The notes: generated by a model not told the origin, from the letters alone. Counted from the first letter of the stretch, positions 8,479 to 20,731 are shown. The stretch: 64,000 nucleotides of DNA from Cutibacterium equinum (GCF_028021195.1 NZ_CP115668.1:1922001-1986000), one strand, 5' to 3'. Translations and numbers: made by a program.

Positions 8479-10365
8479 TCAGGCCATCCGGCCCAGGACG
8501 ACGACGAGTCCGACGACCAGCACGCCGACGACCATCATGAGGCCGTAGCTACGCACGTAACCGTTCTGGACCTTGCGGACGATCTGGGAACAGGCCGTGG
8601 TGACCGAGCCTGCGCCGTTGACCAGACCGTCAACGACCGCACGGTCGAAGCCCTTGACCCCACCGGCCAGCCAGCGTCCCGGCTTCACGATGACGACGTC
8701 GTTGACATCGTCGCCGAACAGGTCGTGACGACCAGCGATGAGCAGCGGATCGCGGGTGGCAGGCTCCTCGCTCGGCACGTCGTGACGGTTGAGCAGCCAG
8801 CCAGCCAGGATGCCGAGGATCACCACGACGAGGGTGATGATGCCGATCACGCCCATGTGCCACATGCCGACGTGCTCGACCTGGGCACCGGTGGCCGGGG
8901 CCAACCAGTCACCGATCCAGTTGTTCATGAAGGCACCTGCGAAGATCGACAGGATGGCCAGCACGATGAGCGGGATCGTCATGGTGGCTGGGGACTCGTG
9001 CGGGTGGACGTCCTCACGCCACCGCTGGGATCCCAGGAAGGTCAGCACCATGAGGCGGGTCATGTAGTAGGCGGTGATGCCGGCACCGATGAGGGCCAGC
9101 ACACCGAACACCGCACCCTTGTCGAAGGCGGCCTCGATGATGTGGTCCTTGGAGAAGTATCCCGAGGTGCCGGGGATGCCGATGATCGCGAGGTACCCGC
9201 AGGCGAAGGTCCAGAAGGTGACGGGCATGACCTTCGACAGTGCACCGAAGTGGTACATGTCGGTGTCGTCGCCAGTACCGTGCATCACCGAGCCAGCCCC
9301 CAGGAACATGTTGGCCTTGAAGAAACCGTGGGTGATGAGGTGGAAGATCGCCAGGGCGGCACCGGCCGGGCCGAGGCCCGCAGCCAGCATCATGTAGCCG
9401 ATCTGGCTCATCGTCGATCCGGCGAGAACCTTCTTGATGTCCTTCTTGGACGAACCGATCCAGGCACCGAACAGCAGGGTGACGGTACCGACGATCGCGA
9501 CGGCCAGGGAGGCCGTTCCCGTCTGGGCGTAAATCGCATGGGAGCGCACCACCAGGTAGACGCCAGCGGTGACCATCGTCGCGGCGTGGATGAGGGCCGA
9601 GACGGGGGTCGGGCCCTCCATGGCGTCCAGCAGCCACGCCTGCAACGGAACCTGAGCCGACTTGCCACAGGCAGCCAGCAGCAGCATGAAGCCCAGCAGG
9701 GTGGCCCAGGTTGACGTCAACCCGGATGCCTGGGCCGAGACATCGACGAAACGCACACTGCCGAACTGGGCCAGCATGGTGAAGATCGCCATCGTCAGAC
9801 CAAGGTCACCGATGCGGTTCATGATGAAGGCCTTGTTACCTGCCCGGGCAGCGGCCGGACGACCGAACCAGAAGCCGATGAGCAGGTAGGAGGCCAGACC
9901 GACTCCCTCCCAGCCGACGAAGAGGATGAGGTAGTTGTCGGCCAGCACCAACGTCAGCATCGCGGCGATGAAGAGGTTGAGGTAGGCGAAGAAACGACGC
10001 CGATCAGTGTCGTGGGCCATGTACCCGATCGCGTAGATGTGGATCAGGGAGCCCACGAAGGTGATGAGCAGGACGAACAGGATGGAGAGCTGATCGACCA
10101 GCAGGCCCACCCTCAGATCCCACGATCCGACGTCAATGAACTGGTAGACCCCCACCTCGACGGCGCGGGAGGAAGCATCGCGGCCCAGCAGGTCGATGAA
10201 GAGGACCAACCCGATGACGAAGGAGACGATCGGGGCCAGGGTGGCCAACAGGTGCCCCCAGGCGTCGCTGCGGCGCCCGAGCACCAGCAGCAGCGCGGCG
10301 ACGACCAGCGGCACCGCGATCATGAGCCAGGCCACGTTGAACAGGCCAGTTTCCAGGACAGTCAC
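8479..10365 (-). CDS. nuoL: NADH-quinone oxidoreductase subunit L
   Basis: A 628-residue subunit, the largest of the antiporter-like set. Conserved features are FVGWEGVGLASYLLIGFWF with its glutamate, AAMLTLVLADNYLILF, KSAQVPLQAWLLDAMEGPTPVSALIHAATMVTAGVYLV with the channel lysine and histidine, and KDIKKVLAGSTMSQIGYMMLAAGLG. The C-terminal third holds the long lateral-helix region, and the end (YGLMMVVGVLVVGLVVVLG) is a final membrane helix. It sits at the distal end of the membrane arm. It begins 10 bases downstream of nuoK in the operon. Confidence 0.97.
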   Translation of the reverse strand: MTVLETGLFNVAWLMIAVPLVVAALLLVLGRRSDAWGHLLATLAPIVSFVIGLVLFIDLLGRDASSRAVEVGVYQFIDVGSWDLRVGLLVDQLSILFVLLITFVGSLIHIYAIGYMAHDTDRRRFFAYLNLFIAAMLTLVLADNYLILFVGWEGVGLASYLLIGFWFGRPAAARAGNKAFIMNRIGDLGLTMAIFTMLAQFGSVRFVDVSAQASGLTSTWATLLGFMLLLAACGKSAQVPLQAWLLDAMEGPTPVSALIHAATMVTAGVYLVVRSHAIYAQTGTASLAVAIVGTVTLLFGAWIGSSKKDIKKVLAGSTMSQIGYMMLAAGLGPAGAALAIFHLITHGFFKANMFLGAGSVMHGTGDDTDMYHFGALSKVMPVTFWTFACGYLAIIGIPGTSGYFSKDHIIEAAFDKGAVFGVLALIGAGITAYYMTRLMVLTFLGSQRWREDVHPHESPATMTIPLIVLAILSIFAGAFMNNWIGDWLAPATGAQVEHVGMWHMGVIGIITLVVVILGILAGWLLNRHDVPSEEPATRDPLLIAGRHDLFGDDVNDVVIVKPGRWLAGGVKGFDRAVVDGLVNGAGSVTTACSQIVRKVQNGYVRSYGLMMVVGVLVVGLVVVLGRMA

Positions 10366-10375
10366 GGTACCTCCC

Positions 10376-10675
10376 TCAGAACTTCAGCAGGTTGGTGTCG
10401 TCGACCGAAGTCGTGCGACGGGAACGGAAAATGGTGACGATGATCGCCAGACCGACGACCACCTCGGCCGCCGCCACGATCATCACGAAGAACGCCCCGA
10501 CCTGTCCGTCGAGGGAACCGTAAACGTGGGAGAAGGTCACCAGCGCGAGGTTCGCGGCGTTGAGCATCAGCTCCACCGACATGAAGGCCACCAGGGCATT
10601 ACGCCTGGTCAGGAAGCCCAGAATGCCGATGGCGAAGAGGATCGCCGAGAGCACCAGGTAGTCATTCGGATTCAT
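10376..10675 (-). CDS. nuoK: NADH-quinone oxidoreductase subunit K
   Basis: A 99-residue protein with three membrane helices, the normal NuoK size. The two conserved membrane glutamates are visible in [18 protein letters not shown] and in [19 protein letters not shown]; they form part of the central hydrophilic proton path of complex I. It opens with [26 protein letters not shown], close to family sequences. Its ATG overlaps the nuoJ stop by four bases. Confidence 0.97.
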   Translation of the reverse strand: MNPNDYLVLSAILFAIGILGFLTRRNALVAFMSVELMLNAANLALVTFSHVYGSLDGQVGAFFVMIVAAAEVVVGLAIIVTIFRSRRTTSVDDTNLLKF

Positions 10676-11532
10676 TCGAGTTCTCCTTGTGCCTCGTGGC
10701 GGGCGGCACTGATCGAGGCGAAGGCCCGATGAGTCGGAGCCTTCAACTCCCCGGCGTCGATGATGGCGCCGCGAGTGGCCAGTGTTCCCGAGATCGAATC
10801 CTGGGCGACCGTGCCGTCAGGTAGCAGGGCGGGAGCACCGATCTGGTTGGAGCGGGCGTATACGCCGGAGTTCGGGCGAACGCCGGGATGGGCACCGTGC
10901 TCGGCGTAGGCAGCCATGCGGTCGGTGAGCCGTTCACGCTGGGACTTCTTCTCGTCAGCCTCACCGTGGGCCAGCACCATGGTGCCGACGGCAGCGGTGA
11001 TGAGCAGGGCCGAGGTGGCCTCGAAGACGATCACGTACTTGGTGAACACCAGTTCGGCGACGGACTTGACGTTGCCCCCGCCAGCGGCGTTGGCATCGTG
11101 CAGCCCGAGCGGCTGATCGGTGCCGAGCACGCCGGTGGTCACCGCATTACCGACAGCCAGGATGAGCAGTGCCAGGAAGGCCAGCGCGGCAATGATGGAC
11201 GCCACCTTGTGACCCTTGAGGGTCTCCTTGAGGGAATCTGTGGCGTCGACGCCGACGAGCATGACGACGAAGAGGAACAGCATGAGGATGGCGCCGGTGT
11301 AGACGATGATCTGCACCACGAAGAGGAATGGCGCCTCCTGACTGGCGTATTGGACGGCCAGACAGATCATGACGACGGCCAGCGACAGGGCCGAGTGAAC
11401 GGGCTTCTTGGCGAAGACCATCACCAAGGCCGCCAGCACCATGATCGGGGCCAGCAACCAGAACGCCCACTGGGAGGCCGTCACCATCGGGACGAGCCCG
11501 CTCGTGGGAGCCGAAAGCAGGAACGCCGTCAT
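10672..11532 (-). CDS. nuoJ: NADH-quinone oxidoreductase subunit J
   Basis: A 286-residue membrane subunit of complex I. The N-terminal ~165 residues hold five helices with the family signatures [54 protein letters not shown]. The C-terminal ~100 residues are soluble and charged ([20 protein letters not shown] onward). This long tail is commoner in actinobacteria than in Escherichia coli, whose NuoJ is much shorter. It overlaps nuoI upstream and nuoK downstream by four bases each. Confidence 0.96.
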   Translation of the reverse strand: MTAFLLSAPTSGLVPMVTASQWAFWLLAPIMVLAALVMVFAKKPVHSALSLAVVMICLAVQYASQEAPFLFVVQIIVYTGAILMLFLFVVMLVGVDATDSLKETLKGHKVASIIAALAFLALLILAVGNAVTTGVLGTDQPLGLHDANAAGGGNVKSVAELVFTKYVIVFEATSALLITAAVGTMVLAHGEADEKKSQRERLTDRMAAYAEHGAHPGVRPNSGVYARSNQIGAPALLPDGTVAQDSISGTLATRGAIIDAGELKAPTHRAFASISAARHEAQGELE

Positions 11533-12107
11533 CGCCCTGCCCCCTCATCGTCGCGCTGGTCGCGCTGGGCATCGGCGGACGGGCCAGTTCGCACGTCATC
11601 CTGACCGGAGGGAGGCAGGCCGTTGAAGTAGTCGTCCTCGTCGTCACCCAGACGGCGCGGATGGGGCGGGGTCTCCATACCCTCCTTGAGCGGGGCAAGC
11701 AGCTCATCCTTGGTCCAGATGTGCTTGGCGCGAGTCGTGTTGGCCATCTTGAAGTCGTTGGTCATCGTCAGGGCACGAGTCGGGCAGGCCTCGATGCACA
11801 TTCCGCACAGAATGCATCGCAGGTAGTTGATCTCGTAGACGCGGCCGTAACGCTCACCGGGCGAGTAACGCTCCTCGTCGGTGTTGTCGGCACCCTCGAC
11901 GTAGATGGCGTCAGCCGGGCAGGCCCAGGCGCACAGCTCGCAGCCCACGCACTTCTCCAGCCCGTCAGGCCAGCGGTTGAGCTGATGGCGGCCGTGCATG
12001 CGCGGCGGCATCGGCTTTTCCTTGCCCTTCTCCGGGTATCCCTGGGTGAAGGGCTTGCGGAACATCGTCTCGAAGGTGATCCCGAATCCTGACCAGGCTC
12101 CCATCAC
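11529..12107 (-). CDS. nuoI: NADH-quinone oxidoreductase subunit I, 2[4Fe-4S] ferredoxin-like
   Basis: A 192-residue iron-sulfur subunit carrying clusters N6a and N6b. The two motifs are complete: Cys53, 56, 59 and 63 in [12 protein letters not shown], and Cys98, 101, 104 and 108 in [12 protein letters not shown]. It relays electrons from the peripheral arm chain to NuoB. The C-terminal ~50 residues are acidic and proline-rich ([20 protein letters not shown]) and probably disordered. It overlaps nuoH and nuoJ by four bases each. Confidence 0.97.
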   Translation of the reverse strand: MMGAWSGFGITFETMFRKPFTQGYPEKGKEKPMPPRMHGRHQLNRWPDGLEKCVGCELCAWACPADAIYVEGADNTDEERYSPGERYGRVYEINYLRCILCGMCIEACPTRALTMTNDFKMANTTRAKHIWTKDELLAPLKEGMETPPHPRRLGDDEDDYFNGLPPSGQDDVRTGPSADAQRDQRDDEGAGR

Positions 12108-13426
12108 AGACCTCCGTTCTCGTCGTGGTCTCGTCGCGCCACCGAGGTGGCCGTCGCGGCCCCCGCCAACGGGGCCTGGACCTGATGTGGCAATGGCGGC
12201 ACAGGATAACCGCCCGCGAAGGCGTCGAAGGGTTCCTCACTGGCCGCCTCGGACTCGGACTCGTCCTTGCCTCCCGCGAACGCCCAGATGAACAGGGCGA
12301 CGACGATGACGCCGACGATGACCATGAAGATCGGGTTGCGACCCCAGCCCTGGTTGAGGACGGTTCGCCACGCGGCGACCAGCAGCACCCACCCCAAGGA
12401 CACCGGGATGAGAACCTTCCAGCCCAGATCCATGAAGTGGTCGTAACGGAACCTCGGGATGGCAGCTCGTACCCACACGAAGAAGAAGATGACGAACTGG
12501 GTCTTGAGGAAGAACCACAGCAGACCCCACCATCCGGAATCGATGACACCGAGGTAGTTGAGCGGCCACGGGGCGCGGTAGCCACCCAGGAACAGGGTGG
12601 TGCAGACAGCCGACAGGGTGGCCATGTTGATGTACTCAGCCAGGAAGTACATGCCGTAGGGGAATCCGGAGTACTCGGTGATGTAACCACTGACCAGCTC
12701 CGACTCGCACTCGGGCAGGTCGAAGGGCAGACGGTTGGACTCACCGAACATCGTGATGACGTAGATGATGAAGCTCGGGATGAGCAGCAGCCAATAATGC
12801 CCGGCGATGTGGGTGTCGAATCCGCCGACGACCAGATGGCTGGCCTGGGACTCCACGATCGCAGACGTCGACATGGACCCCGAGAAGATGAACACCGTCA
12901 CCAAGGACAGGCCCATGGCGACCTCGTAGGAGATCATCTGGGCGCTGGAGCGCAGCGAGCCGAGCAGGGAGTACGTGCCTGCCGACGACCACCCGGCCAG
13001 CACGACCCCGTAGATGCCGATGGACGCCACCGCGAGGATGAACAGCACAGCCACCGGCACGTCCGTGATCTGAAGTCTGGTGGTGTGGCCGAACATCGAC
13101 ACCTCACCACCGAGCGGAATGACCGACCAGGACGCGAAGCAGGCGATACCCGCGATCACCGGCGCCAGATTGAAGACGATCTTGTCGGCACCCTTGGGGG
13201 TGAGCATCTCCTTGAAGATGAGCTTCAAGCCGTCACCGACGGCCTGGAACACACCACCGGCCCACGCCGAGTTCATGATCGGGCCGATGCGGTTCTGCAT
13301 CTTGGCCAGCACGCGGCGCTCGAACCACACGTTGAAGATGGTCCAGGCCAGCAGGATCACGAAGAGGATGACAACCTTGACGATGATGAGCCACACCGGG
13401 TCGATGGTGGCCTCGAGGGGACTCAT
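12104..13426 (-). CDS. nuoH: NADH-quinone oxidoreductase subunit H
   Basis: A 440-residue membrane subunit that anchors the peripheral arm and forms part of the quinone-binding cavity. Conserved stretches are [40 protein letters not shown], and the acidic [37 protein letters not shown] loop that lines the quinone path. The C-terminal ~60 residues ([22 protein letters not shown] onward) form a charged, proline-rich tail. It overlaps nuoG and nuoI by four bases each. Confidence 0.97.
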   Translation of the reverse strand: MSPLEATIDPVWLIIVKVVILFVILLAWTIFNVWFERRVLAKMQNRIGPIMNSAWAGGVFQAVGDGLKLIFKEMLTPKGADKIVFNLAPVIAGIACFASWSVIPLGGEVSMFGHTTRLQITDVPVAVLFILAVASIGIYGVVLAGWSSAGTYSLLGSLRSSAQMISYEVAMGLSLVTVFIFSGSMSTSAIVESQASHLVVGGFDTHIAGHYWLLLIPSFIIYVITMFGESNRLPFDLPECESELVSGYITEYSGFPYGMYFLAEYINMATLSAVCTTLFLGGYRAPWPLNYLGVIDSGWWGLLWFFLKTQFVIFFFVWVRAAIPRFRYDHFMDLGWKVLIPVSLGWVLLVAAWRTVLNQGWGRNPIFMVIVGVIVVALFIWAFAGGKDESESEAASEEPFDAFAGGYPVPPLPHQVQAPLAGAATATSVARRDHDENGGL

Positions 13427-15861
13427 GCCACACCTGCCTCTCGGGAAGTATCGGATTCAACGGCACTCAGCGAGACGACGGTTCCGGGAGCGTCGGGGAC
13501 GGTGGTGCGGGCCTGAGGAGAGGTCGAGTCGCCTCGCAGCGACGGGATCCACACCGCCTCGGCCGACATCGTCGTGTCGATCTTGACCGGAAGTCGCAGG
13601 CTGATGGGCCCGGAAACGTCGATGAGCTGTCCGTCGGTCACGCCGAGTTGACTGGCTGTCAGCGGGCTGACGACGGCGACGGGAGCCGGGGCGGTCGCCA
13701 GCAGGGCGTCGGCACCGGTCAGGCTCGCCGATCCCTCCAGAAGCTGCCGCCAGGTTTCCACCACACGGCCGACGGAACCCGGCTCGACCATGGGGGTCTG
13801 TGGCACGATCGGGGAGGTCGACTCCATCTTCGGGTGCCCGCCCTGCCACTGGCCGAGGTCCCGCCAGGCCTTGTGAGCCTGGGCGACGGTGGCCAGCCCG
13901 GAGGCCGATCCCAGTTGCGAACTCAGGGCGTCGAGGACGCGAATCTCGTTCATCGGGGTGGCAGCCTGCTTGTTGACCACGCGCACTCGGCCGGGGCGAT
14001 GCTCCCAGTTGAGGAAGGTTCCCGAGGTCTCCTCGAGCAGGCACACCGGCAAGACGACGTCGGCGCGTTCGGCAACCTCGGAGAATCGCTGTTCCACCGA
14101 GACCACGAAGCCGCAGTTCTCGACGGCTTCACGGGCCCCTGTCGGATCAGGCATGTCAGCCAGTTCCACACCGGAGACGACGAGGGCCGAGAGCTTGCCG
14201 TCACGGGCTGCAGCCAGCATTCCAGCGGTGTCGAGGCCGGGTGTGGTCGGCAGGTTGTCGACCCCCCAGGCGGCCGCGATGTCCACGCGAGCCTTGGCGT
14301 CGTCGACAAGACGCCCACCGGGCAACAGCTGCGGCAGCAGACCAGCCTCGATGGCGCCGATCTCACCGGCACGGCGAGGCACCCACGCGACGCGCACCGT
14401 CGAGTCGAGGGCGGCGATGGCCGAGAGGGTCCCAGGCCGGGTGGCGGCCCTCTCCCCCACCAGCACGATGGTTCCCTCACCGATCATGCCGTCGGCGACC
14501 AGTTGTTCCACGACCTGGGGCTCCTGGCCGGGCAGGCAGCGGGCCAACTCGGCCCCCAACTTCGCCGAGCCATTCGACAGGTGAGTGCCGACCACGGTGA
14601 CGGCAACCTTCTTGCGTCGCCACGCCTTGCGCAGCCGCAGGAAGATCATCGGGCACTCGTCCTCGGGCTCCAGGTCCACCAGGACGACCCGCGAGGCCTT
14701 CTCGAGGTCGGCGTAGGTCACCGACTCCTCGAGGCTGCGTCCGGCGACCGTGGCAGCCAGGAAAGCGGCCTCCTCGGCCGAGTGGGGACGGGAACGGAAG
14801 TCGACGTTGTTCGTGCCGAGCACGACTCGTGCGAACCGGGACCAGGACAGGCAGGTCTCCACCGGGAGGCGTCCACCGGCCAGGACGCCGACGCTGGTGC
14901 CAGCCTCCTTGAGTCCGGCGGCTGCCGCCTGCAGAGCCTCAACCCAGGACGCCTTCTCCAGGACTCCGTTGCGGCGTACCAGCGGGGTCGTCACTCGGTC
15001 GTCACCACGGCCGTAGCGGAAGGCGAAGCGGCCCTTGTCGCAGTTCCATTCCTCGTTGACCTCGGGCAGGTTACCGGCGTTGCGACGCTTGACCTCGTAG
15101 TGACGATGGTCGGTGCGCAGCTGGCACCCGGCAGCGCAGTGCTCACAGGTCGTCACCGTCGAGACGAGATCGAAGGGACGAGAACGGAAGCGGTACTCGG
15201 TGCTGGTGAGAGCTCCCACCGGGCAGATCTGGATGACGTTGCCCGAGAAGTAGGAGTTGAAGTCGTCACCCTCGTAGGCCCCGATCTGGGAGACGGCACC
15301 CCGCTCCTGCAGGTTGATGAAGGGATCTCCGGCGATCTGGTCGGCGAACCGGGTGCATCGCTGACACAGCACGCAGCGCTCGCGGTCCAGCAACACCTGG
15401 GCCGAGATGTTGATCGGCTTGGGGTAGGTGCGTTTCACCCCGCCGTAGCGGGACTCGCCGCGCCCGTTGGCCATGGCCTGGTTCTGCAGCGGGCACTCGC
15501 CGCCCTTGTCGCAGATGGGGCAGTCCAGCGGATGGTTGATGAGGAGGAACTCCAGCATCCCCTCCTGGGCCTTGCGGGCCATCTCGGAGCTGACCTGGGT
15601 CTTGACGATCATCCCCTCGGCCACCGGCATGGTGCACGAGGGCTGTGGCTTGGGGAAGCCACGGCCATTTCCGGCGTCGGGGATCTCGACGAGGCACTCG
15701 CGGCAGGCACCGGCCGGATCGAGCAGCGGGTGATCGCAGAATCGGGGGATGGCGGTGCCGATGGACTCAGCAGCGCGGATGATGAGGGTTCCCTTGGGGA
15801 CACTGACCTGCTGACCGTCAATGGTGCAGGTGACGAGTTCGACGGGCTTGTTCTCGCTCAT
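13423..15861 (-). CDS. nuoG: NADH-quinone oxidoreductase subunit G
   Basis: An 812-residue peripheral-arm subunit. The N-terminal [2Fe-2S] domain has the cysteines of FCDHPLLDPAGACRECLVE, followed by the histidine-ligated region HPLDCPICDKGGECPLQNQ and the [4Fe-4S] motif CVLCQRCTRFADQIAGDP. A further set, CEHCAAGCQL with a later WNCDKGRF cysteine, matches the off-pathway N7 cluster present in some bacteria. The remainder is the molybdopterin-oxidoreductase-like fold, without evidence for a bound cofactor. It overlaps nuoF by four bases. Confidence 0.97.
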   Translation of the reverse strand: MSENKPVELVTCTIDGQQVSVPKGTLIIRAAESIGTAIPRFCDHPLLDPAGACRECLVEIPDAGNGRGFPKPQPSCTMPVAEGMIVKTQVSSEMARKAQEGMLEFLLINHPLDCPICDKGGECPLQNQAMANGRGESRYGGVKRTYPKPINISAQVLLDRERCVLCQRCTRFADQIAGDPFINLQERGAVSQIGAYEGDDFNSYFSGNVIQICPVGALTSTEYRFRSRPFDLVSTVTTCEHCAAGCQLRTDHRHYEVKRRNAGNLPEVNEEWNCDKGRFAFRYGRGDDRVTTPLVRRNGVLEKASWVEALQAAAAGLKEAGTSVGVLAGGRLPVETCLSWSRFARVVLGTNNVDFRSRPHSAEEAAFLAATVAGRSLEESVTYADLEKASRVVLVDLEPEDECPMIFLRLRKAWRRKKVAVTVVGTHLSNGSAKLGAELARCLPGQEPQVVEQLVADGMIGEGTIVLVGERAATRPGTLSAIAALDSTVRVAWVPRRAGEIGAIEAGLLPQLLPGGRLVDDAKARVDIAAAWGVDNLPTTPGLDTAGMLAAARDGKLSALVVSGVELADMPDPTGAREAVENCGFVVSVEQRFSEVAERADVVLPVCLLEETSGTFLNWEHRPGRVRVVNKQAATPMNEIRVLDALSSQLGSASGLATVAQAHKAWRDLGQWQGGHPKMESTSPIVPQTPMVEPGSVGRVVETWRQLLEGSASLTGADALLATAPAPVAVVSPLTASQLGVTDGQLIDVSGPISLRLPVKIDTTMSAEAVWIPSLRGDSTSPQARTTVPDAPGTVVSLSAVESDTSREAGVA

Positions 15862-17192
15862 GCTCCGGCCCCCTCCAGGACTCGGCGGTCGGCATCGGTG
15901 AAGGTCGAGCTGCGCTCGTAGGGCAGGTACTGCCAGGCGGGGATGCCACGGCAGCCGGCCTCGAACTCCTCGCGGAAGTGGCCGATCGCTCCTCGCAGAC
16001 AGCCCACGGCACCGTCGGCCAGGGCGCAGAAGGAACGACCGCCGATGTTGTCGGCAATGTCCATGAGCTTGTCGACGTCACCCTCCTGGCCCTCGCCGGC
16101 CTCGATGCGACGCAGCATCTGGACGACCCACCAGGTGCCCTCACGGCACGGGGTGCACTTGCCACAGGATTCGTGCTTGTAGAACTCCAGCCACCGCAGC
16201 GTGACGCGGACCACCGAGGTCGTCTCGTCAAAGCATTGCAGCGCCTTGGTGCCCAGCATCGACTTGACCCCCATCATTCCCTCGTAGTCGAGCGGGGTGT
16301 CGAGGTTGTCCGGGGTGAGAAGCGGGGTCGAGGAACCACCGGGGGTGAAGAACTTCAACTCGTGGCCCTCACGCATGCCGCCGGAGATCTCGAGCAACTG
16401 GCGCAAGGTGATGCCCATCGGGGCCTCGTACTGGCCAGGGTGGGCCACATGGCCTGACAGGGAGTACATGGTGAAGCCGTCAGACTTCTCAGTGCCCATC
16501 GACTTAAACCATTCCTTGCCATTGCGCAAGATCGACGGCACCGTCGAGATGGACTCGACGTTGTTGATGACCGTCGGGCTGGCGTACAGACCGGCGACAG
16601 CAGGGAAGGGAGGACGCAGACGCGGCTGGCCACGGCGTCCCTCCAAGGAGTCCAGCAGTGCCGTCTCCTCACCGCAGATGTAGGCACCGGCACCGGCGTG
16701 GACGACGATGTCGAGGTCGTAACCGGAACCGAGGATGTTCTTGCCGATGTATCCGGCCGAGTAGGCCTCGCGCACCGCCTGCTGAACACGGCGGATGACG
16801 TGGAGCACCTCGCCTCGGATGTAGATGAAGGCCATCTTCGCCTTGATGGCGTAGGCGGCGATGATGACTCCCTCGACGAGGGTGTGCGGGGATGCCATCA
16901 TGAGCGGCATGTCCTTGCAGGTGCCCGGCTCGGACTCGTCACCGTTGACGACCAAGTAGGTCGGGTTCGGGTTGTCCTTGGGGACGAAGGACCACTTCAT
17001 GCCGGTGGGGAATCCGGCGCCACCACGGCCACGCAGGTTGGCGTCCTTGACCAGCGAGACGACCTCGTCTGGCTGCATCGTCAAGGCCTTGCGAAGTCCG
17101 GTGTAGCCGCCTTGACGCTCATAGTTGAGCAGCTTCCAGCTACGCTCGTCGTCCCAGTTGGCCGACAGAACCGGAGTCAGCGGATCGGTCAC
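15858..17192 (-). CDS. nuoF: NADH-quinone oxidoreductase subunit F, NADH- and FMN-binding
   Basis: A 444-residue subunit that oxidises NADH. The glycine-rich RGRGGAGFPTGMKW at about residues 54-67 binds NADH/FMN, and GAGAYICGEETALLDSLEGRRGQPRLRPPFP is the second nucleotide motif. The N3 [4Fe-4S] ligands are in ESCGKCTPCREG near residues 343-349, with the fourth cysteine in SFCALADGA. Length and motifs are normal. It overlaps nuoE upstream and nuoG downstream by four bases. Confidence 0.97.
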   Translation of the reverse strand: MTDPLTPVLSANWDDERSWKLLNYERQGGYTGLRKALTMQPDEVVSLVKDANLRGRGGAGFPTGMKWSFVPKDNPNPTYLVVNGDESEPGTCKDMPLMMASPHTLVEGVIIAAYAIKAKMAFIYIRGEVLHVIRRVQQAVREAYSAGYIGKNILGSGYDLDIVVHAGAGAYICGEETALLDSLEGRRGQPRLRPPFPAVAGLYASPTVINNVESISTVPSILRNGKEWFKSMGTEKSDGFTMYSLSGHVAHPGQYEAPMGITLRQLLEISGGMREGHELKFFTPGGSSTPLLTPDNLDTPLDYEGMMGVKSMLGTKALQCFDETTSVVRVTLRWLEFYKHESCGKCTPCREGTWWVVQMLRRIEAGEGQEGDVDKLMDIADNIGGRSFCALADGAVGCLRGAIGHFREEFEAGCRGIPAWQYLPYERSSTFTDADRRVLEGAGA

Positions 17193-17964
17193 TTCTCCTC
17201 CTCCACGGGCTCAGGAGCGGGCAGGTTGTTCGGGTCTGGAGCCTTCCAGCCGTTCTTCTTGGCCAGTCGCACACCCTGCAGGGATGCCTCACCGGCGCTG
17301 GGGCCCTCGTCGGCCCGGCCGTCGGGGAAGCCTGCGAGCACTCGCTCGGCCTCACGCCAACTGGTGATTTTCGCACCGCGGGTGGAGTGGACCTCCTCGT
17401 CGCGGGCCAGGGCGTCGAGGATCTCCTCGGCGCGGATCGGGGTCATGTTGTCCATGTACTCCCAGTTGACCATCATGATCGGGGCGAAGTCACAGGCGGC
17501 GTTGCACTCCAACCGTTCGAGGGAGAACTTGCCGTCGGGAGTCGTCTCACCCTCCTTGATGCCGAGCTTCTTCTCGACTCGGGCGAGCACCTCCTCACCA
17601 CCCATGACGGCGCACAGCGCGGTGGTGCACACACCAATGTGGTGCTGGCCGGCCGGATGCTTCTTGTACATGGTGTAGAAGGTCGCCACTCCGGAAACTT
17701 GGGCGGTGGTGATGCCCAACACCTCGGCTGCGGTCTCGATGCCGACCGGGGAGACACGCCCGTCCACCGACTGCACCAGGTGCAGGATCGGCAGCAGGGC
17801 CGAGCGCGCATCGGGATAGCGCGAGGCAATCTGGCGCATCTCCTCGATGGTGTGCTCGTCGATGTTGGTGGAACGGTCCGACTGGTCGACTCCGCCGCTG
17901 CCCGAGAAGTCCGAGTGGAAGGACTCGACGTAGGGGTATCCCAGGTTGACGGGTTCGCGATCGC

Positions 17965-17968
<4 letters not shown>
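17189..17968 (-). CDS. nuoE: NADH-quinone oxidoreductase subunit E, [2Fe-2S] thioredoxin-like
   Basis: A 259-residue protein holding cluster N1a. The four ligands are visible as VCTTALC and, later, ECNAAC; the [11 protein letters not shown] segment precedes them as in the family. The C-terminal ~70 residues ([23 protein letters not shown] onward, ending in a proline- and glutamate-rich tail) extend beyond the compact domain, as in other actinobacterial NuoE proteins. It overlaps nuoD and nuoF by four bases each. Confidence 0.96.
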
Positions 17969-19265
<1,297 letters not shown>

Positions 19266-19266
<1 letters not shown>

Positions 19267-20096
19267 CAGTTGTAGCTCCTGCGCTGGTCCGGCGGTGGCA
19301 CGACAGCACCCTTGTACTCGATCGGGATGCCACCGAGCGGGTAATCCTTGCGCTGCGGGTGGCCGACCCAGTCGTCGGGCATGAGGATGCGAGTGAGGGC
19401 CGGGTGGCCGTCAAAGATGACGCCGAACATGTCCCAGGCCTCGCGTTCCTGGAAGTCCACGTGCGGATAGACCGACACGATGCTGGGGACGTGGGGCAGG
19501 GAGTCGACGTCGCTGTGACCGGTACGCACCATATCCTCCTGTCCGGGGTCAGCCAGCGCGACCTCGAGGCGGATGCGACGGTTGTGGGTCATCGACAACA
19601 GGTCATAGACGACGTGCATCTCGCGACCGGCCATGTGCGGGTAGTGCACACAGGTCAAACACGAACAGCTCTCGAAGCGCAGGGCCGCGTCGTCACGCAG
19701 GGCCTTGACGAGCTCGAGCAGCTTGTCGGGACGCACGAAGAAGGTGATCTCGCCGCGATCAACGAGAGTCAGGCCGTCGGAGAACCCTGGGACGAGCTCC
19801 TCCATCCGGTCGGCGACCTCGTCAAACCAGCCACCGTAGGGACGCTCGGAATTGCCCGGCATCTCGACGGTGCGCACGATGCCGCCATAGCCAGAGGTGT
19901 CGCCAGGGCCGGAGGTTGCTGCCCACATCCCCTTGCGGGTGTCGATGCGGCGATCCTCCTGGGTCCACTCAGCCCCCTTGGCCGGGGTGTGGGCCTGGTC
20001 AGGATTGCCGGCGTCAAGGAAGTTACGCCCGTCGGGAATACGGTCCCCGGAGTCCGAGCCACCGGCGGCACCACGCGGGGTCGGCTTGTCACTCAT
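19266..20096 (-). CDS. nuoC: NADH-quinone oxidoreductase subunit C
   Basis: A 276-residue peripheral-arm subunit. The conserved core lies in the C-terminal two thirds, with [39 protein letters not shown] as the strongest signature. The first ~85 residues are a low-complexity, glycine- and charge-rich extension ([18 protein letters not shown] and so on), longer than the E. coli protein and typical of actinobacteria. It overlaps nuoB by four bases and nuoD by one. Confidence 0.96.
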
Positions 20097-20650
20097 CGCA
20101 TGAGCCCCTTCTGCTCGAGGGTGGTCGGGGCCTCGATGGCCCGCTTCTCCTTGGCGGCCTCAACCTCGGACATGTGGCCCATGAGCGGCCAGTGCTGAAT
20201 CTGCTCACGAATCTTGAACACGGCGTCAATGAGCATGTCGGGGCTGGGTGGGCAGCCTGGCAGGTAGACGTCCACCGGGACGATGTGGTCACAGCCCTGG
20301 ACGATGGCGTAATTGTTGAAGATGCCGCCCGAGGAAGCGCACGCGCCCATCGAAATGACCCACTTGGGTTCAGGCATTTGGTCGTAGAGCTGACGAACCA
20401 CCGGAGCCATCTTCTGGCTCAGGCGGCCCGAGACGATCATGAGATCGGCCTGACGGGGAGAGGCACGGAACACCTCGTGACCCCAGCGGGCGGCGTCGGC
20501 ACGCGGGCCGCCATAGGAGATCATCTCGATGGCGCAGCAGGCCAGGCCCATCGTCAGGGGCCAGAACGAAGTCTTGCGCAGCCATCCGACGATGGCCTCC
20601 ATCGAGGTCATCACGATTCCAGCTGGGACATCGGCGTCGTACTCAGCCAT
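20093..20650 (-). CDS. nuoB: NADH-quinone oxidoreductase subunit B
   Basis: A 185-residue subunit carrying the terminal [4Fe-4S] cluster N2 that reduces the quinone. The ligands are the tandem Cys38-Cys39 (GLACCAIEM), Cys104 (MGACASSGG) and Cys133 (YLPGCPP). Their spacings of 65 and 29 residues equal those of E. coli NuoB. It is separated from nuoA by 90 bases holding a hairpin, the only sizeable gap inside the operon. Confidence 0.97.
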   Translation of the reverse strand: MAEYDADVPAGIVMTSMEAIVGWLRKTSFWPLTMGLACCAIEMISYGGPRADAARWGHEVFRASPRQADLMIVSGRLSQKMAPVVRQLYDQMPEPKWVISMGACASSGGIFNNYAIVQGCDHIVPVDVYLPGCPPSPDMLIDAVFKIREQIQHWPLMGHMSEVEAAKEKRAIEAPTTLEQKGLMR

Positions 20651-20715
20651 CTCGTGCGTCCTTCCTTTCAGACGTTGACTGACGCGGCAGCGGGCCGCTC
20701 GAACGTTGATGGGGT

Positions 20716-20731
20716 GCGGCTCACGAGCCGC
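20716..20731 (-). promoter_or_regulatory. Hairpin between nuoA and nuoB
   Basis: A perfect 7-base-pair hairpin, GCGGCTC-AC-GAGCCGC, lies about ten bases after the nuoA stop in the only sizeable gap inside the nuo operon. It lacks a T-run, so it is a weaker candidate for an attenuator than for an mRNA stability or processing element. Its function is inferred only from its position. Confidence 0.4.

Noticed and set aside
13648-15921. A 757-codon open frame on the plus strand opposite nuoG
   Set aside because: Antisense shadow of nuoG; composition (His/Gln/Gly/Asp) and lack of motifs are typical of the codon-mirror effect. Similar long frames opposite nuoN, nuoM, nuoL, nuoH, purF, purL and pepN were rejected for the same reason.
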